A stretch of DNA of 64,000 nucleotides from Dubosiella muris (lineage in GTDB: Bacteria; Bacillota_I; Bacilli_A; Erysipelotrichales; Erysipelotrichaceae). Shown here piece by piece: positions 1 through 8,781 of this stretch; the stretch's first letter is position 1; every line of letters begins with the position of its first letter. A program made the position numbers and the translations under genes. The stretch covers positions 62,001-126,000 of the forward strand of contig NZ_SRYG01000003.1 of NCBI RefSeq assembly GCF_004793885.1. The letters run 5' to 3'. The notes under the pieces are model-generated. The model saw nothing but the letters and a program-made list of their open reading frames with translations. It was not told the DNA's origin and searched no databases.

Positions 1-522
1 CAGAACTTTTGCGGACACCAAGCGATAATCCGCATGATTGTACACCACTTCTCCTCCGAGTTTATTCATTAGCTTATAAAAACCTTCCGCTGTTGTTCGT
101 TTAAAAAAAGTATCTGTGTCTCTTTTTGAACGCACCCCGTATACGATATCGGCTCCTTTGTGATAGGCTTCCACCATCTCGTCCATGGCGTTTAAATCGT
201 CTTGCCCGTCACAATCAATCGAAATGGTGATATCGCATAAATCTTTTGCTTCCATCAGTCCGGCCAGCAACGCATTTTGATGGCCCCGATTCCGGCTTAA
301 TGAAATCCCCTCAATCTTTTCTTCCTGATTCGCAAATTCTTGAATCAAATTCCATGTTGAGTCCCGGCTTCCATCATTGACAAACAAAATACGGCTTTGT
401 TCGCTTACCTTCCTCCTTGCGATCAGGTGATTTAATTTGTTTAAAAACATAGGCTTTGTGACAGGTAGCACTTCTTGTTCGTTATAACATGGAATCACGA
501 TGTATAAAACTGGCTTATCCAT
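1..522 (-). CDS. Family 2 glycosyltransferase, DPM1/GtrB-like (3' end cut off by window edge)
   Basis: N-terminal ~174 residues of a GT-A glycosyltransferase. It opens with a short hydrophobic strand (VLYIVIPCYNEQE), then FVNDGSRDST, SLSRNRGHQNALLAG and the metal-binding stretch ISIDCDGQDD, which is the pattern of polyprenyl-phosphate sugar transferases (DPM1/GtrB/ArnC type). The ATG at 522 follows AAAGGAGAAG and overlaps the stop of the upstream membrane protein by 8 nt, so the two genes are translationally coupled. Such enzymes usually load a sugar on undecaprenyl phosphate for a GT-C partner, and the gene just upstream is a plausible one. The C-terminal part, where membrane helices would lie, is outside the window. 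Substrate unknown. Confidence 0.9.
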   Translation of the reverse strand, partial: MDKPVLYIVIPCYNEQEVLPVTKPMFLNKLNHLIARRKVSEQSRILFVNDGSRDSTWNLIQEFANQEEKIEGISLSRNRGHQNALLAGLMEAKDLCDITISIDCDGQDDLNAMDEMVEAYHKGADIVYGVRSKRDTDTFFKRTTAEGFYKLMNKLGGEVVYNHADYRLVSAKVL

Positions 523-2371
523 TTTCTTCTCCTTTATTAAAAACCCTCGTCTGGAGCGGAAGATCCTTTTTCCCATATAAATTGTAGTGAAGAACCCCTT
601 CTCCACGATTATAATTTTGCGAAGCAATCAAACGATACTTTTCAAATGGAAGATCGGAGTCATACGAAATAAAAAAATCCACTTCTCCATTTTCTAAAAT
701 CTGCTTTTGTTCTTCAATCATTTCCGGAAGAGGAACATTGAATTTGCAATAAAACCGATTGGTCGGCGAAATATCCGCGTATAAATTGAAACCGCTATCC
801 AGCATTTTATAATTCAACAAAGTTGGATTTTCAATTTGGTTCATAATTTTGGCAAATTGATATTGTGGATATTCCTCTGCTGGTTGATTGATATACGCCG
901 TGTTGCGGCTTGTCAAAAACATAAATCCCACGCATCCACACAAAGTCAGACCTGTCAAAATAAACGGGTTCAAAGGCTCCGTCCATTTTCGAACGATAGA
1001 GTACCCATAAACAAGACCCGGAAACATAAACAGCCCTAAACAAGAATAATAATACGGATAATACCGTCCGCCGATGTAAGTAGAGAAAATTAATCCTAGA
1101 AAACAACACAAATATCCTAGAAATTCTCTGAGAGAAGTTTGAAAATACATCCAGACAAAGCTGAAAAATATAAGAAGGCTCAGCCAAAAATTTTGAGTCA
1201 CATTCATTTTCAAAGCGCGGAGGACAGTCATGAAAAACATTTGATCCGCTGCTTTTGTCGTATATAGAAAAATATTGTCATAGAAATAAACTTCCCATAA
1301 ATAGCGCAGGGCGTGGTTCCATACAAAGTAGACGAGCACCGGCAAAGAAATCATAAAAACGCCGAAAGCAATCCAGCCAATGGATCGCAAAATTTCCTTC
1401 CATTTCTTTCGTTTCACCATAAGCACGAATGGAACGATGTACCACCCTAAATAAAAGCCAAGCATTGTGTATTTTACCCATAAAATAAAACCAGATGTCA
1501 TTCCAATCGCGAAATATTCTTGTTTCGAAGGCAGGCTGTTTTCTTTTAAACAATTTAGAAGAATGTACATGCCGTAAATCAAAAAAGGCGAGCACAATTC
1601 TTCCGCGTTGTCACCGTACCAAAAGCAATAGGAAGCGACATAAATCGCAAAGCCGATCGGGATTCCAATCAAGGATATCCAGTCATTTTTAACATACAAT
1701 CGAATGATTTTCCTTCCAATCATGAGAAAAATCCAGTTTACGACAACTTCAATCCAAAATACCCCTACCATAGAGGTGGAAGAAATTAAAGAAGCGATCC
1801 CATGAAGAAGGAAGATATAGGGTCCTTTTTGCTCGAAAATGTCTTTGTATAAAACATTTCCCTGCATGACGCTTTTTCCCACGCTAAAAAAGATATTGGG
1901 ATCGGAAGAATCGTTGATTGTGTACAGCCAGGAGCTTCTAGAACACAAAGCGGTAAACAGAAACGCAACCACCAATAAAAAAACAGAGAGAAATCCCTTT
2001 CGAAATGTAAAGACGCGGATATTTATTTTTTTTGCGCATTCGCTGATACAGACAAAAATGCTAAAAGAACTCAGCAGCAAAACGAAAAAAGCGAAATGAT
2101 GGATCGAAGTCATTTTCTGGCCATAAAAAACTTCATAAAGGACTATTAAAACGCTTCCTGTCCATAGCGAATTCACAATCAGTTCTCTAGGATGCAAAGA
2201 AAGCCGGATTTTCCATCGCCTTCTGTAAACCGTATAGTAAATAAAGTAAAGAGCCATAAGAAAGTCCAAGAAAATCACGACCGGTTTGAATGGAAGAATC
2301 CATAGTAATAGACAAAACAGACTAAATGAGAAGATAAAATTGTATTTATAATCTATCTTATTTGACAGCAT
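515..2371 (-). CDS. Polytopic GT-C-fold glycosyltransferase-like membrane protein
   Basis: About 618 residues with many hydrophobic segments spread over most of the length and a soluble C-terminal tail. An early extracytoplasmic loop has an acidic stretch (NDSSDPNIFFSVGKSVMQG) followed by LYKDIFEQKGPYIF. That acidic loop plus a D-x-x-x-K-G-P-like motif is typical of GT39/PMT-type GT-C enzymes that take sugars from polyprenyl phosphate. I place the start at ATG 2371 because GGAAGGGAG lies 8 nt upstream; a longer in-frame extension to 2443 has no ribosome binding site. It overlaps the GT2 gene by 8 nt, consistent with a lipid-linked sugar synthase/transferase pair that decorates a surface glycopolymer. 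Acceptor unknown. Confidence 0.75.
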   Translation of the reverse strand: MLSNKIDYKYNFIFSFSLFCLLLWILPFKPVVIFLDFLMALYFIYYTVYRRRWKIRLSLHPRELIVNSLWTGSVLIVLYEVFYGQKMTSIHHFAFFVLLLSSFSIFVCISECAKKINIRVFTFRKGFLSVFLLVVAFLFTALCSRSSWLYTINDSSDPNIFFSVGKSVMQGNVLYKDIFEQKGPYIFLLHGIASLISSTSMVGVFWIEVVVNWIFLMIGRKIIRLYVKNDWISLIGIPIGFAIYVASYCFWYGDNAEELCSPFLIYGMYILLNCLKENSLPSKQEYFAIGMTSGFILWVKYTMLGFYLGWYIVPFVLMVKRKKWKEILRSIGWIAFGVFMISLPVLVYFVWNHALRYLWEVYFYDNIFLYTTKAADQMFFMTVLRALKMNVTQNFWLSLLIFFSFVWMYFQTSLREFLGYLCCFLGLIFSTYIGGRYYPYYYSCLGLFMFPGLVYGYSIVRKWTEPLNPFILTGLTLCGCVGFMFLTSRNTAYINQPAEEYPQYQFAKIMNQIENPTLLNYKMLDSGFNLYADISPTNRFYCKFNVPLPEMIEEQKQILENGEVDFFISYDSDLPFEKYRLIASQNYNRGEGVLHYNLYGKKDLPLQTRVFNKGEENG

Positions 2372-2419
2372 CAAAAAAACTCCCTTCCAACATATCGTCT
2401 TTATCATTAAAAATATTAT

Positions 2420-2461
2420 ATTCAAAAGAAAGGCATCGTTCAATTTTTGAAGCGATGCCTT
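2420..2461 (-). terminator. Rho-independent terminator after the LCP gene
   Basis: Hairpin with arms AAGGCATCG and CGATGCCTT (2430-2438 / 2453-2461) and an inner TTCAA/TTGAA extension. On the minus strand it is followed by TTCTTTT. It separates the LCP gene from the downstream GT-C/GT2 pair. Confidence 0.8.
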
Positions 2462-2465
2462 GGGT

Positions 2466-4214
2466 TTATTCCACTGTTTCTTCCGGAACTGTCATATCCT
2501 CTTCTGGCGTTGACTCTGTCATATCATTTTCTGACGAGTCCTCTGTAAACGAGTCATAGGTTTCCGTTTGCTGATACGGGTCATAATACAAAGATGGATC
2601 CACATACTCGTCCGAATATCCGCTCTCGTATCCACTATCCGCTCCATTGCTTGTTCCACTTGTAAAATCGGATACCGGCGTTTCAATCGAGTCCGCCGAT
2701 TCGCCTTTGAGTACCGCTTCGATTTTATCGTGCGCCAAAGTGACAGAATATGGATCCACGATGGTTACATACGCGGTTTGTCCAAGCTCTGGTGAAAGCA
2801 GCTGCGCGCCCTCGCCCGTCAGCTGATAGCTTTCAAATTTCCATTGCGGATTTTCCTGAATTTGATATTTGATCAACGTTGTGATTTCATCTTTTGACAA
2901 CGTCGTATCGAACGCTCCCTGGAAAGCATCCAGCAAGCTGGAATAGTTGACAATGATTTCCGGCGAAGTGGCTTTCGCGAAAATCGCTTTCAACACGGTT
3001 TGCTGGTTGCGCACCCGCTGGTTGTCTCCATCCACATACGCGTAGCGCTCTCTGGCAAACGCCAGCGCTCTCTCGCCTTGCAAATGGTTCATCCCTTCAT
3101 GAACGCCTTCTAGCGTATGGTTGGCGTAGAACGTTTCCACAGCCATTCCTTCGGGAATTTCCACATCAATCCCGCCAATCGCGTCGACGATTTCCATGAC
3201 ACTCGAGAAATTGGCGCGGAACGTATAGTTGATCGTAATTCCCAGCAAATTCTCCACTGTCTTTTTCGTCGTGTTGATTCCGTGCAATCCGGTATGCGTG
3301 ATTTTGTCATTCGCTCCCGCGATGCAGGCATCTTGTTCGTCGCAAACAAATTCAACATAAGAATCCCGCGGAATACTCGTCAACAAGACGGTTTTCGTTT
3401 CCGGGTTGACCGAAACAACCATATTCACGTCTGAGCGCGAGAGTTCGCCTACATCGCCGTACGTATCGTTTCCAGAAATCAAAATATTAAACGAGTTTTT
3501 CGTAATTTCCGGTACCGCCATCGCCTCGTTGTCCACTTTTGTGTAATAAACAACCTCGTCGATGCTCCTTACTTCGTTGTTGAAGTTGGCATAAGGCTCG
3601 TATTCCAAAACATTGGTTCGATAGCTGTCATTCAAAATAATGGCTTGTACTTCCCCGTTGTAAAGAGCTTCTACCTCTTTTTCCACGCTGTCATAGTTCA
3701 AAATTTCAAAAGGAAGAAGCGACTCGGTGTCTACTCCAAATTGATCTTCCTGTAAATGAGTAATCATTTTTGTGGTTCCTAGCGAATCTATTGATGTTAA
3801 TTTCCCGACCTTTTTTTGGTTCAGGTCTTGAACATTTTGAATTTCACTTTCATTTTTTACCAATAAAGCCACTGTGTTTTTTACTTCTTTTGGCTGCGTT
3901 GTTACAACAGCCAAAGTATTGTGGGTTTTATAAAGATAAAAATTACCAACCGAAAAAACAATTAGCATTGCGATATTTAAAACAGAAAGGACGATTCGTG
4001 CCCAATTTAAATGCTGATAGTAATTCCACAAAGCAAGCAAAATCAAGACAATCAATCCGATCACGACACAAATTGGAATCAACAAGTTGTTTGGAAGCAC
4101 TTGAAGATTTTGAATTTGGTAAATAAAAAAACCAACAAGTCCAAGTACCATGATTGAAAAAATAATCACAAAAGCTCTATAATTCTTTAAACTTTTTTTT
4201 GATTTTATATCCAT
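2466..4214 (-). CDS. LytR-CpsA-Psr (LCP) family wall-polymer ligase with an extra solute-binding-like domain
   Basis: 582 residues. Three N-terminal hydrophobic segments (about residues 12-110) are followed by a ~130-residue domain resembling the lobes of amino-acid-type solute-binding proteins (QDLNQKKVGKLTSIDSLGT, ALYNGEVQAIILND). The LCP catalytic domain starts near residue 245: FNILISGNDTYG, RSDVNMV, SIPRDSYVEF, NFSSVMEIVDAIGGIDVEI and FARERYAYVDGDNQRVRNQQ. LCP enzymes transfer undecaprenyl-pyrophosphate-linked polymers to peptidoglycan outside the membrane, using arginines and acidic residues of these motifs. The acidic, Ser/Thr-rich tail looks disordered. AGGAAAGGAA precedes ATG 4214. 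It closes the exporter/glycosyltransferase operon, which suggests that polymer as its substrate. A paralogue lies at 8782-10554. Confidence 0.92.
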   Translation of the reverse strand: MDIKSKKSLKNYRAFVIIFSIMVLGLVGFFIYQIQNLQVLPNNLLIPICVVIGLIVLILLALWNYYQHLNWARIVLSVLNIAMLIVFSVGNFYLYKTHNTLAVVTTQPKEVKNTVALLVKNESEIQNVQDLNQKKVGKLTSIDSLGTTKMITHLQEDQFGVDTESLLPFEILNYDSVEKEVEALYNGEVQAIILNDSYRTNVLEYEPYANFNNEVRSIDEVVYYTKVDNEAMAVPEITKNSFNILISGNDTYGDVGELSRSDVNMVVSVNPETKTVLLTSIPRDSYVEFVCDEQDACIAGANDKITHTGLHGINTTKKTVENLLGITINYTFRANFSSVMEIVDAIGGIDVEIPEGMAVETFYANHTLEGVHEGMNHLQGERALAFARERYAYVDGDNQRVRNQQTVLKAIFAKATSPEIIVNYSSLLDAFQGAFDTTLSKDEITTLIKYQIQENPQWKFESYQLTGEGAQLLSPELGQTAYVTIVDPYSVTLAHDKIEAVLKGESADSIETPVSDFTSGTSNGADSGYESGYSDEYVDPSLYYDPYQQTETYDSFTEDSSENDMTESTPEEDMTVPEETVE

Positions 4215-4244
4215 ATAAAATTCCTTTCCTAGGATTAAAGATTC

Positions 4245-6767
4245 TTATAATTCCTCCTCATTTTTCTTTTTTTCCGCTTCAATCTCTTCCAATGATTTAA
4301 GAGTATAACTTTCCTTTATCAGAGATAAATTCGGATTATAAAATGGATCCCCGGCTTTAATAATATCTTTCCAACGATCTAACATAGTCATTACTTCTCC
4401 ATTGAATCTTTTTATTTTTTCAGGGGTATCTTCCATCCCTCTTGATTTTGATTCATAATGATAAAACACAGCATGAGGATCGTATACGATTAAATAACCA
4501 GCCTTGCGTATTTTTAAGCAAAGATCAACATCATTAAATGCTACTTTTAACCCTTCATATAATCCGCCTACTTCCTCAAATACAGATTTTTTTATCATCA
4601 TACACGCTGCAGTAACTGCACTTACATCCTGCATTGCGAAAATACGATTAAAATAACCTCCTTCTTCTTTTGGAACATTTAAAAAAGAATGACCTGCAAT
4701 TCCTCCTAATCCGATAATGACTCCGGCATGCTGAATTGTATTGTCTTCATAATATAATCTTGCTCCTACCGCACCCACTTCCGGTCGCTGACAAACCCCA
4801 AGCATATCTTTAATGCTGTTAGGAGCAATCATTTCTGTGTCGTTATTCAGTAATAAAATATATTCGCCTTTTGCAAAAGTTACCCCAAAATTGTTGATTG
4901 CTGAATAATTAAATTCTTCTTTCCAAAAAATAACTTTTATATTTTCGTATTTTTTTTGAATCTCTTTATAATATTCAAAAGTTTGTGCTTCTATACTATT
5001 GTTTTCCACAATAATAAACTCTACATTACAATAAGTAGAATTTAATTGAATCGATTCAATTGCACGAGATAAATCTTCAATATGATCTTTATTAGGAATG
5101 ATAATAGATATCAAAGGATTTCCTTGTACTTGATAATATACATCATACATTCCTAAATTTTTACTCATTTTTACTTCTGCATCAATGCTCAATCTTTTTA
5201 AATGATTTTCAATTGCTCTTTTTCCTGCTTCAAATGCATATAATTTACTTTCTGGGTTTGCCGCAGTTGATGCAGAATGCATTCTCCAATGATAAAGTAT
5301 CATTGGAATGTGAGCGATTTGATCTGCATTTAATTGTTCTACAATACGCAATACAAAATCATAGTCCTGCGCTCCATCAAATTCTTTATTAAAATTGCCA
5401 ATTTTATCAATTAATGATTTTTTTACTACCAAAAAATGGCAAATGTAGTTTACCGATCGAAGAAGATCTAGACTAAAATACGGTTTAAAATGTGGTTGAA
5501 TTAAATTTCCAGATTCTGTTTCTAGCTTATCCTCATCTGAATATACCATTTCAATTTTTCTATTCTGCAAAGTTTTTACAATTTCATATAGTGCATTAGG
5601 AGTGAGTAAATCATCATGGTCAAAGAATCCAACATAATCTCCAGTTACCAACTCTAATGCTGAATTCATATTATTCGCAATTCCATAATTTTTATCAAGT
5701 TTTCTAAATTTAATTCGATTATCGTTATTGTTTTTTTCAAGCCATTCTTTTACTTCTCTTGTAGTACTCCCATCCGCAATACATAATTCCCAATTTGAAT
5801 ATGTCTGAGACAATACCGACTCAATCATTTCCTTTAAATATTTTTTTGGAGTATTGAATGTAGCAACAATTAAACTTATTTTTGGTAAATATTCAAATGA
5901 TTGTTTTTTCTGACTTTCAAGTACCCTTTGATTAGGAGACATAAATTTAAACCAATCATCATATGTAAATATAGATTGATTTTGTGGTCCAATCTTTACT
6001 CGATGAATAAATTTACGAACTCCATTTTTATGCAAATACCGTAGAGCATTTTTCATTCTTTCTGGATTTACAGATTTCAAATAAGCTTTTGTCAATTTTT
6101 CAAAAGATAGAGTTGGTTCTGCAGGGATAATAAGTTCATTATCTTTTAAAATAAATCTTAAATAATACGGGTACTCCTCAGCCGATGAGAAAGTCAAACG
6201 AAATCCAATTTTTTCATTTTCTAAATTTAACCTATATATTTTAACTACATCTTTACGTATAATAAATTCAATTTTTGACTCAATTAGGTTTTTATTATAG
6301 TCTAACACTTCTATTTTTATATTTTCATTTTCTTTTTCCGAAAACACATAACCTGTAACAAAACAATAGTTATCTTTTTTCTCGAATTTATCTATTGAAT
6401 AATGAAAAACTGTATTTTCTTCATGTTTTTTTAATTGAGAAGATTTTAAAGTAAGAATAGAATCTTTCTCCTGCCCATGTTGCGCAATCAAATCGAAGCT
6501 TCTTAAATCTAAATCTTTAGGGAGCTGGATTTTTATAAAAAAGCCATATTCATTTCTTTCAGAATCTAAGCCAAATTGCACACTTACATCAGGTCGGTCA
6601 ACTTTCAAAATTTCGGCTGCCACTACTTTATCATTACACTTTCCATAAAGTGATACTTCTTCTCCTCCATTAAAATAGCACCATCCTGAGACATGAATAC
6701 ATTTTTCTATTGAATTATTATAAAATTTAAATGAATCTATATACCAATTAAAATTCTTTTTCTTCAT
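4245..6767 (-). CDS. Large glycosyltransferase with two GT2 domains
   Basis: 840 residues. The N-terminal ~290 residues look like two beta-rich accessory repeats (VSGWCYFNGG, FVTGYVFSEKE). GT2 domain 1 begins near 295 (ISLIVATFNTPKKYL, GFFDHDDLLTPNALYE, MVYSDEDKL). GT2 domain 2 begins near 555 (ISIIIPNKDHIEDLSRAIES, YILLLNNDTEM, QHAGVIIGLGGIAGHSF). This two-GT2 architecture is common in enzymes that build O-antigen-like or rhamnan-type wall polysaccharides. It sits 11 nt after an ABC-2 permease gene and before an LCP gene, so it probably extends the polymer that is exported and anchored. The gene is markedly AT-rich compared with its neighbours, which suggests acquisition by transfer. AAAAGGAG precedes the ATG. 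Confidence 0.9.
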   Translation of the reverse strand: MKKKNFNWYIDSFKFYNNSIEKCIHVSGWCYFNGGEEVSLYGKCNDKVVAAEILKVDRPDVSVQFGLDSERNEYGFFIKIQLPKDLDLRSFDLIAQHGQEKDSILTLKSSQLKKHEENTVFHYSIDKFEKKDNYCFVTGYVFSEKENENIKIEVLDYNKNLIESKIEFIIRKDVVKIYRLNLENEKIGFRLTFSSAEEYPYYLRFILKDNELIIPAEPTLSFEKLTKAYLKSVNPERMKNALRYLHKNGVRKFIHRVKIGPQNQSIFTYDDWFKFMSPNQRVLESQKKQSFEYLPKISLIVATFNTPKKYLKEMIESVLSQTYSNWELCIADGSTTREVKEWLEKNNNDNRIKFRKLDKNYGIANNMNSALELVTGDYVGFFDHDDLLTPNALYEIVKTLQNRKIEMVYSDEDKLETESGNLIQPHFKPYFSLDLLRSVNYICHFLVVKKSLIDKIGNFNKEFDGAQDYDFVLRIVEQLNADQIAHIPMILYHWRMHSASTAANPESKLYAFEAGKRAIENHLKRLSIDAEVKMSKNLGMYDVYYQVQGNPLISIIIPNKDHIEDLSRAIESIQLNSTYCNVEFIIVENNSIEAQTFEYYKEIQKKYENIKVIFWKEEFNYSAINNFGVTFAKGEYILLLNNDTEMIAPNSIKDMLGVCQRPEVGAVGARLYYEDNTIQHAGVIIGLGGIAGHSFLNVPKEEGGYFNRIFAMQDVSAVTAACMMIKKSVFEEVGGLYEGLKVAFNDVDLCLKIRKAGYLIVYDPHAVFYHYESKSRGMEDTPEKIKRFNGEVMTMLDRWKDIIKAGDPFYNPNLSLIKESYTLKSLEEIEAEKKKNEEEL

Positions 6768-6778
6768 GAAAACTCCTT

Positions 6779-7567
6779 TTACAACTGCTCTGCAAATCCT
6801 TTTTCCAGTCTTCTAAATATCCAGTATCCTAGAACAAGAAGTCCTAACGAAAGAACAAACACCAAGCCTAAATTTTCCCAATTTATTCCTCTATGATACA
6901 TAAACACATCCCGATACGCATTAATAATAACTGTCATGGGATTCCATTCAATTAGTTTATACAATACCCCAGCAGAATTAAACTGTTTCAACTGATAAAT
7001 AATTGGTGTTCCATACATTAACATATTCAAAATAAATTGAACAATATTTTCCACATCCTGTACATAGACATTGATGGCGCTAAGTATAAAGACAATTCCT
7101 AGTGCTAAAGTAGCTTCTACAATCGCAATAACAGGAACTAACACGATATGATAAGAAATTCCGACTCCTGAACCTAACAGAAAGACTAAAATAATTAGAC
7201 AGGAAATAAAAAAATTGACTAATCCACTCGTAACCATGGAAATAGGCAATATCTCCCGTGGAAAATAAACTTTTTTAATAATTCCCGCATTTGTCTTAAT
7301 ACAAGTTGTCCCCTGGGAAACAACTGTCATAAAGAATGTCCAAGGGATTAATCCTGTTATTAGATAGATAAGATAATTTTCGCCATTCATCGCTCCTCTT
7401 CCCATCAAATATGGAAAGACAATCCAATACACCACCACTTGTAAAAGCGGATTAATAAAAGACCAAAGAATCCCTAAAAAAGACCCTTTATATTTACCAC
7501 GAATATCTTTCTTAATATTTGTTTTTAGCAATTCGCGATAAGCATATAACTGTTTAAATAATTTCAA
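6779..7567 (-). CDS. ABC-2 type polysaccharide/teichoic acid export permease (Wzm/TagG-like)
   Basis: 262 residues with about six membrane segments. The N-terminal amphipathic region RELLKTNIKKDIRGKYKGS followed by LGILWSFINPLLQVVVYWIV is the hallmark of Wzm/TagG permeases. The start is TTG at 7567, with AGGAGGGGATC just upstream. The stop is 11 nt before the glycosyltransferase gene, and the start lies 12 nt after the ATPase gene. The permease should form the channel that flips a completed undecaprenyl-linked polymer outward. Without the polymer genes, wall teichoic acid and other wall polysaccharides cannot be told apart. Confidence 0.92.
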   Translation of the reverse strand: MKLFKQLYAYRELLKTNIKKDIRGKYKGSFLGILWSFINPLLQVVVYWIVFPYLMGRGAMNGENYLIYLITGLIPWTFFMTVVSQGTTCIKTNAGIIKKVYFPREILPISMVTSGLVNFFISCLIILVFLLGSGVGISYHIVLVPVIAIVEATLALGIVFILSAINVYVQDVENIVQFILNMLMYGTPIIYQLKQFNSAGVLYKLIEWNPMTVIINAYRDVFMYHRGINWENLGLVFVLSLGLLVLGYWIFRRLEKGFAEQL

Positions 7568-7579
7568 CCTGATCCCCTC

Positions 7580-8710
7580 CTACTCAATAGTAAATTCGAT
7601 TTCCTTTTCGTCTATGATTTTCTCATTTTTATCAGCTAATCGAATCTGAAGATGATGTACTCCATCCTGAATATCTTCAAAAGGAATCGTAAACTCCCAT
7701 CCAATTTGATCTTTTTCCAAAAAACCGGCATATTCTTCCGCATAAGCATTATAAACATCTGGCCTAGGAGTCCGCCTTACATTTTTGACATGCTGCGCAT
7801 CCAAATATATTTCGAGTTCTATATCATAGCCGTTGCTAATACTCCACCCCCGAAAAGCGAGTTCTCCACCCGTTCGATAAATAGTCGCAAAGCCTTTAGG
7901 AGTATCAATAAATATTACACCTTTTACTTTATGCGTTCCTTCTTTAATAGCTCTTAAAACCTTATCGTGATGATCCTTCTCCACCTGCTTCAAATACTCG
8001 TCAATCACATACGTCGGATCGCCATCCAGCTTAAACTCGCCCTTGTAAATCCAAATCGCGCGGTCGCACAATTTTTTCACAACATCCAGACTATGCGTAA
8101 CAATCACGATTGTTTTATCGCTGTTTTTTAACTCCTCCAGCTTGTCAAAACATTTATCTTGAAAATGCTGATCACCAACCGCCAAAATCTCGTCAATCAA
8201 CAAAATTTCCGCATCTACGTTGATCGCGACCGAAAAAGCGAGCCGCATATACATTCCTGACGAATACGTTCGAATCGGATTGTCGATGTTTTCACCCAAT
8301 TCGGAAAATTCAATGATCTGGTCGATGCGCTGGTCAATTTCCTGATGCGTGAGTCCGAAAATCGACGCGTTGAAATAAATGTTTTCACGACCTGTAAAAT
8401 CCGGATGGAAACCCGCTCCCAGTTCCAAAAGCGAGGTTAGTTTTCCATCGGTTTCGATTGTGCCTTGATTTGGATAAATAATTTTTGTCATCAACTTTAA
8501 TAAAGTCGATTTGCCGCTTCCATTCGTTCCAATCAAAGCGACCGTCTCTCCTTTTTTTATATCCAGGCTAATATCTTTCAATACTTCTTTAATTTCATAA
8601 TTTCCACTCTTCCAAAATATGAGCCGCTCCTTCAAAGTATTCGCCCGATCGTATTCAACTTTGAAGTGCTTCGACATCTTCCGCACTTCAATCGCGTTTT
8701 CCTGGTTCAT
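7580..8710 (-). CDS. Polysaccharide ABC exporter ATPase with Wzt-like C-terminal domain
   Basis: 376 residues. Walker A GTNGSGKST lies at 61-69, the signature YSSGMYMRLAFS near 148 and Walker B ILLIDEILAVGD near 175; this set is specific to the TagH/Wzt group. After ~240 residues comes a beta-rich domain (about 255-376; GVIFIDTPKGFATIYRTGGE, HHLQIRLADKNEK) resembling Wzt C-terminal carbohydrate-recognition domains. In O-antigen exporters that domain reads the terminal modification of the glycan, so chain-end recognition before export is a reasonable inference here. It is the first gene of the exporter-glycosyltransferase-LCP operon. GAGGTGATGT precedes the ATG, and a TATAAT at 8744-8749 may serve as a local promoter. 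Confidence 0.93.
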   Translation of the reverse strand: MNQENAIEVRKMSKHFKVEYDRANTLKERLIFWKSGNYEIKEVLKDISLDIKKGETVALIGTNGSGKSTLLKLMTKIIYPNQGTIETDGKLTSLLELGAGFHPDFTGRENIYFNASIFGLTHQEIDQRIDQIIEFSELGENIDNPIRTYSSGMYMRLAFSVAINVDAEILLIDEILAVGDQHFQDKCFDKLEELKNSDKTIVIVTHSLDVVKKLCDRAIWIYKGEFKLDGDPTYVIDEYLKQVEKDHHDKVLRAIKEGTHKVKGVIFIDTPKGFATIYRTGGELAFRGWSISNGYDIELEIYLDAQHVKNVRRTPRPDVYNAYAEEYAGFLEKDQIGWEFTIPFEDIQDGVHHLQIRLADKNEKIIDEKEIEFTIE

Positions 8711-8749
8711 ACATCACCTCGTCATAATTTCTTTCATCTTTCTATTATA

Positions 8750-8776
8750 AAACAAAAGAGTGCCCTATGGACACTC
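8750..8776 (-). terminator. Terminator after the second LCP gene
   Basis: GAGTG/CACTC arms (8758-8762 and 8772-8776) with extra TCC/AGG pairing. The minus strand continues TTTTGTTTTATAAT, so the U-tract runs into the possible -10 box of the exporter operon. Confidence 0.65.
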
Positions 8777-8781
8777 CCAAT

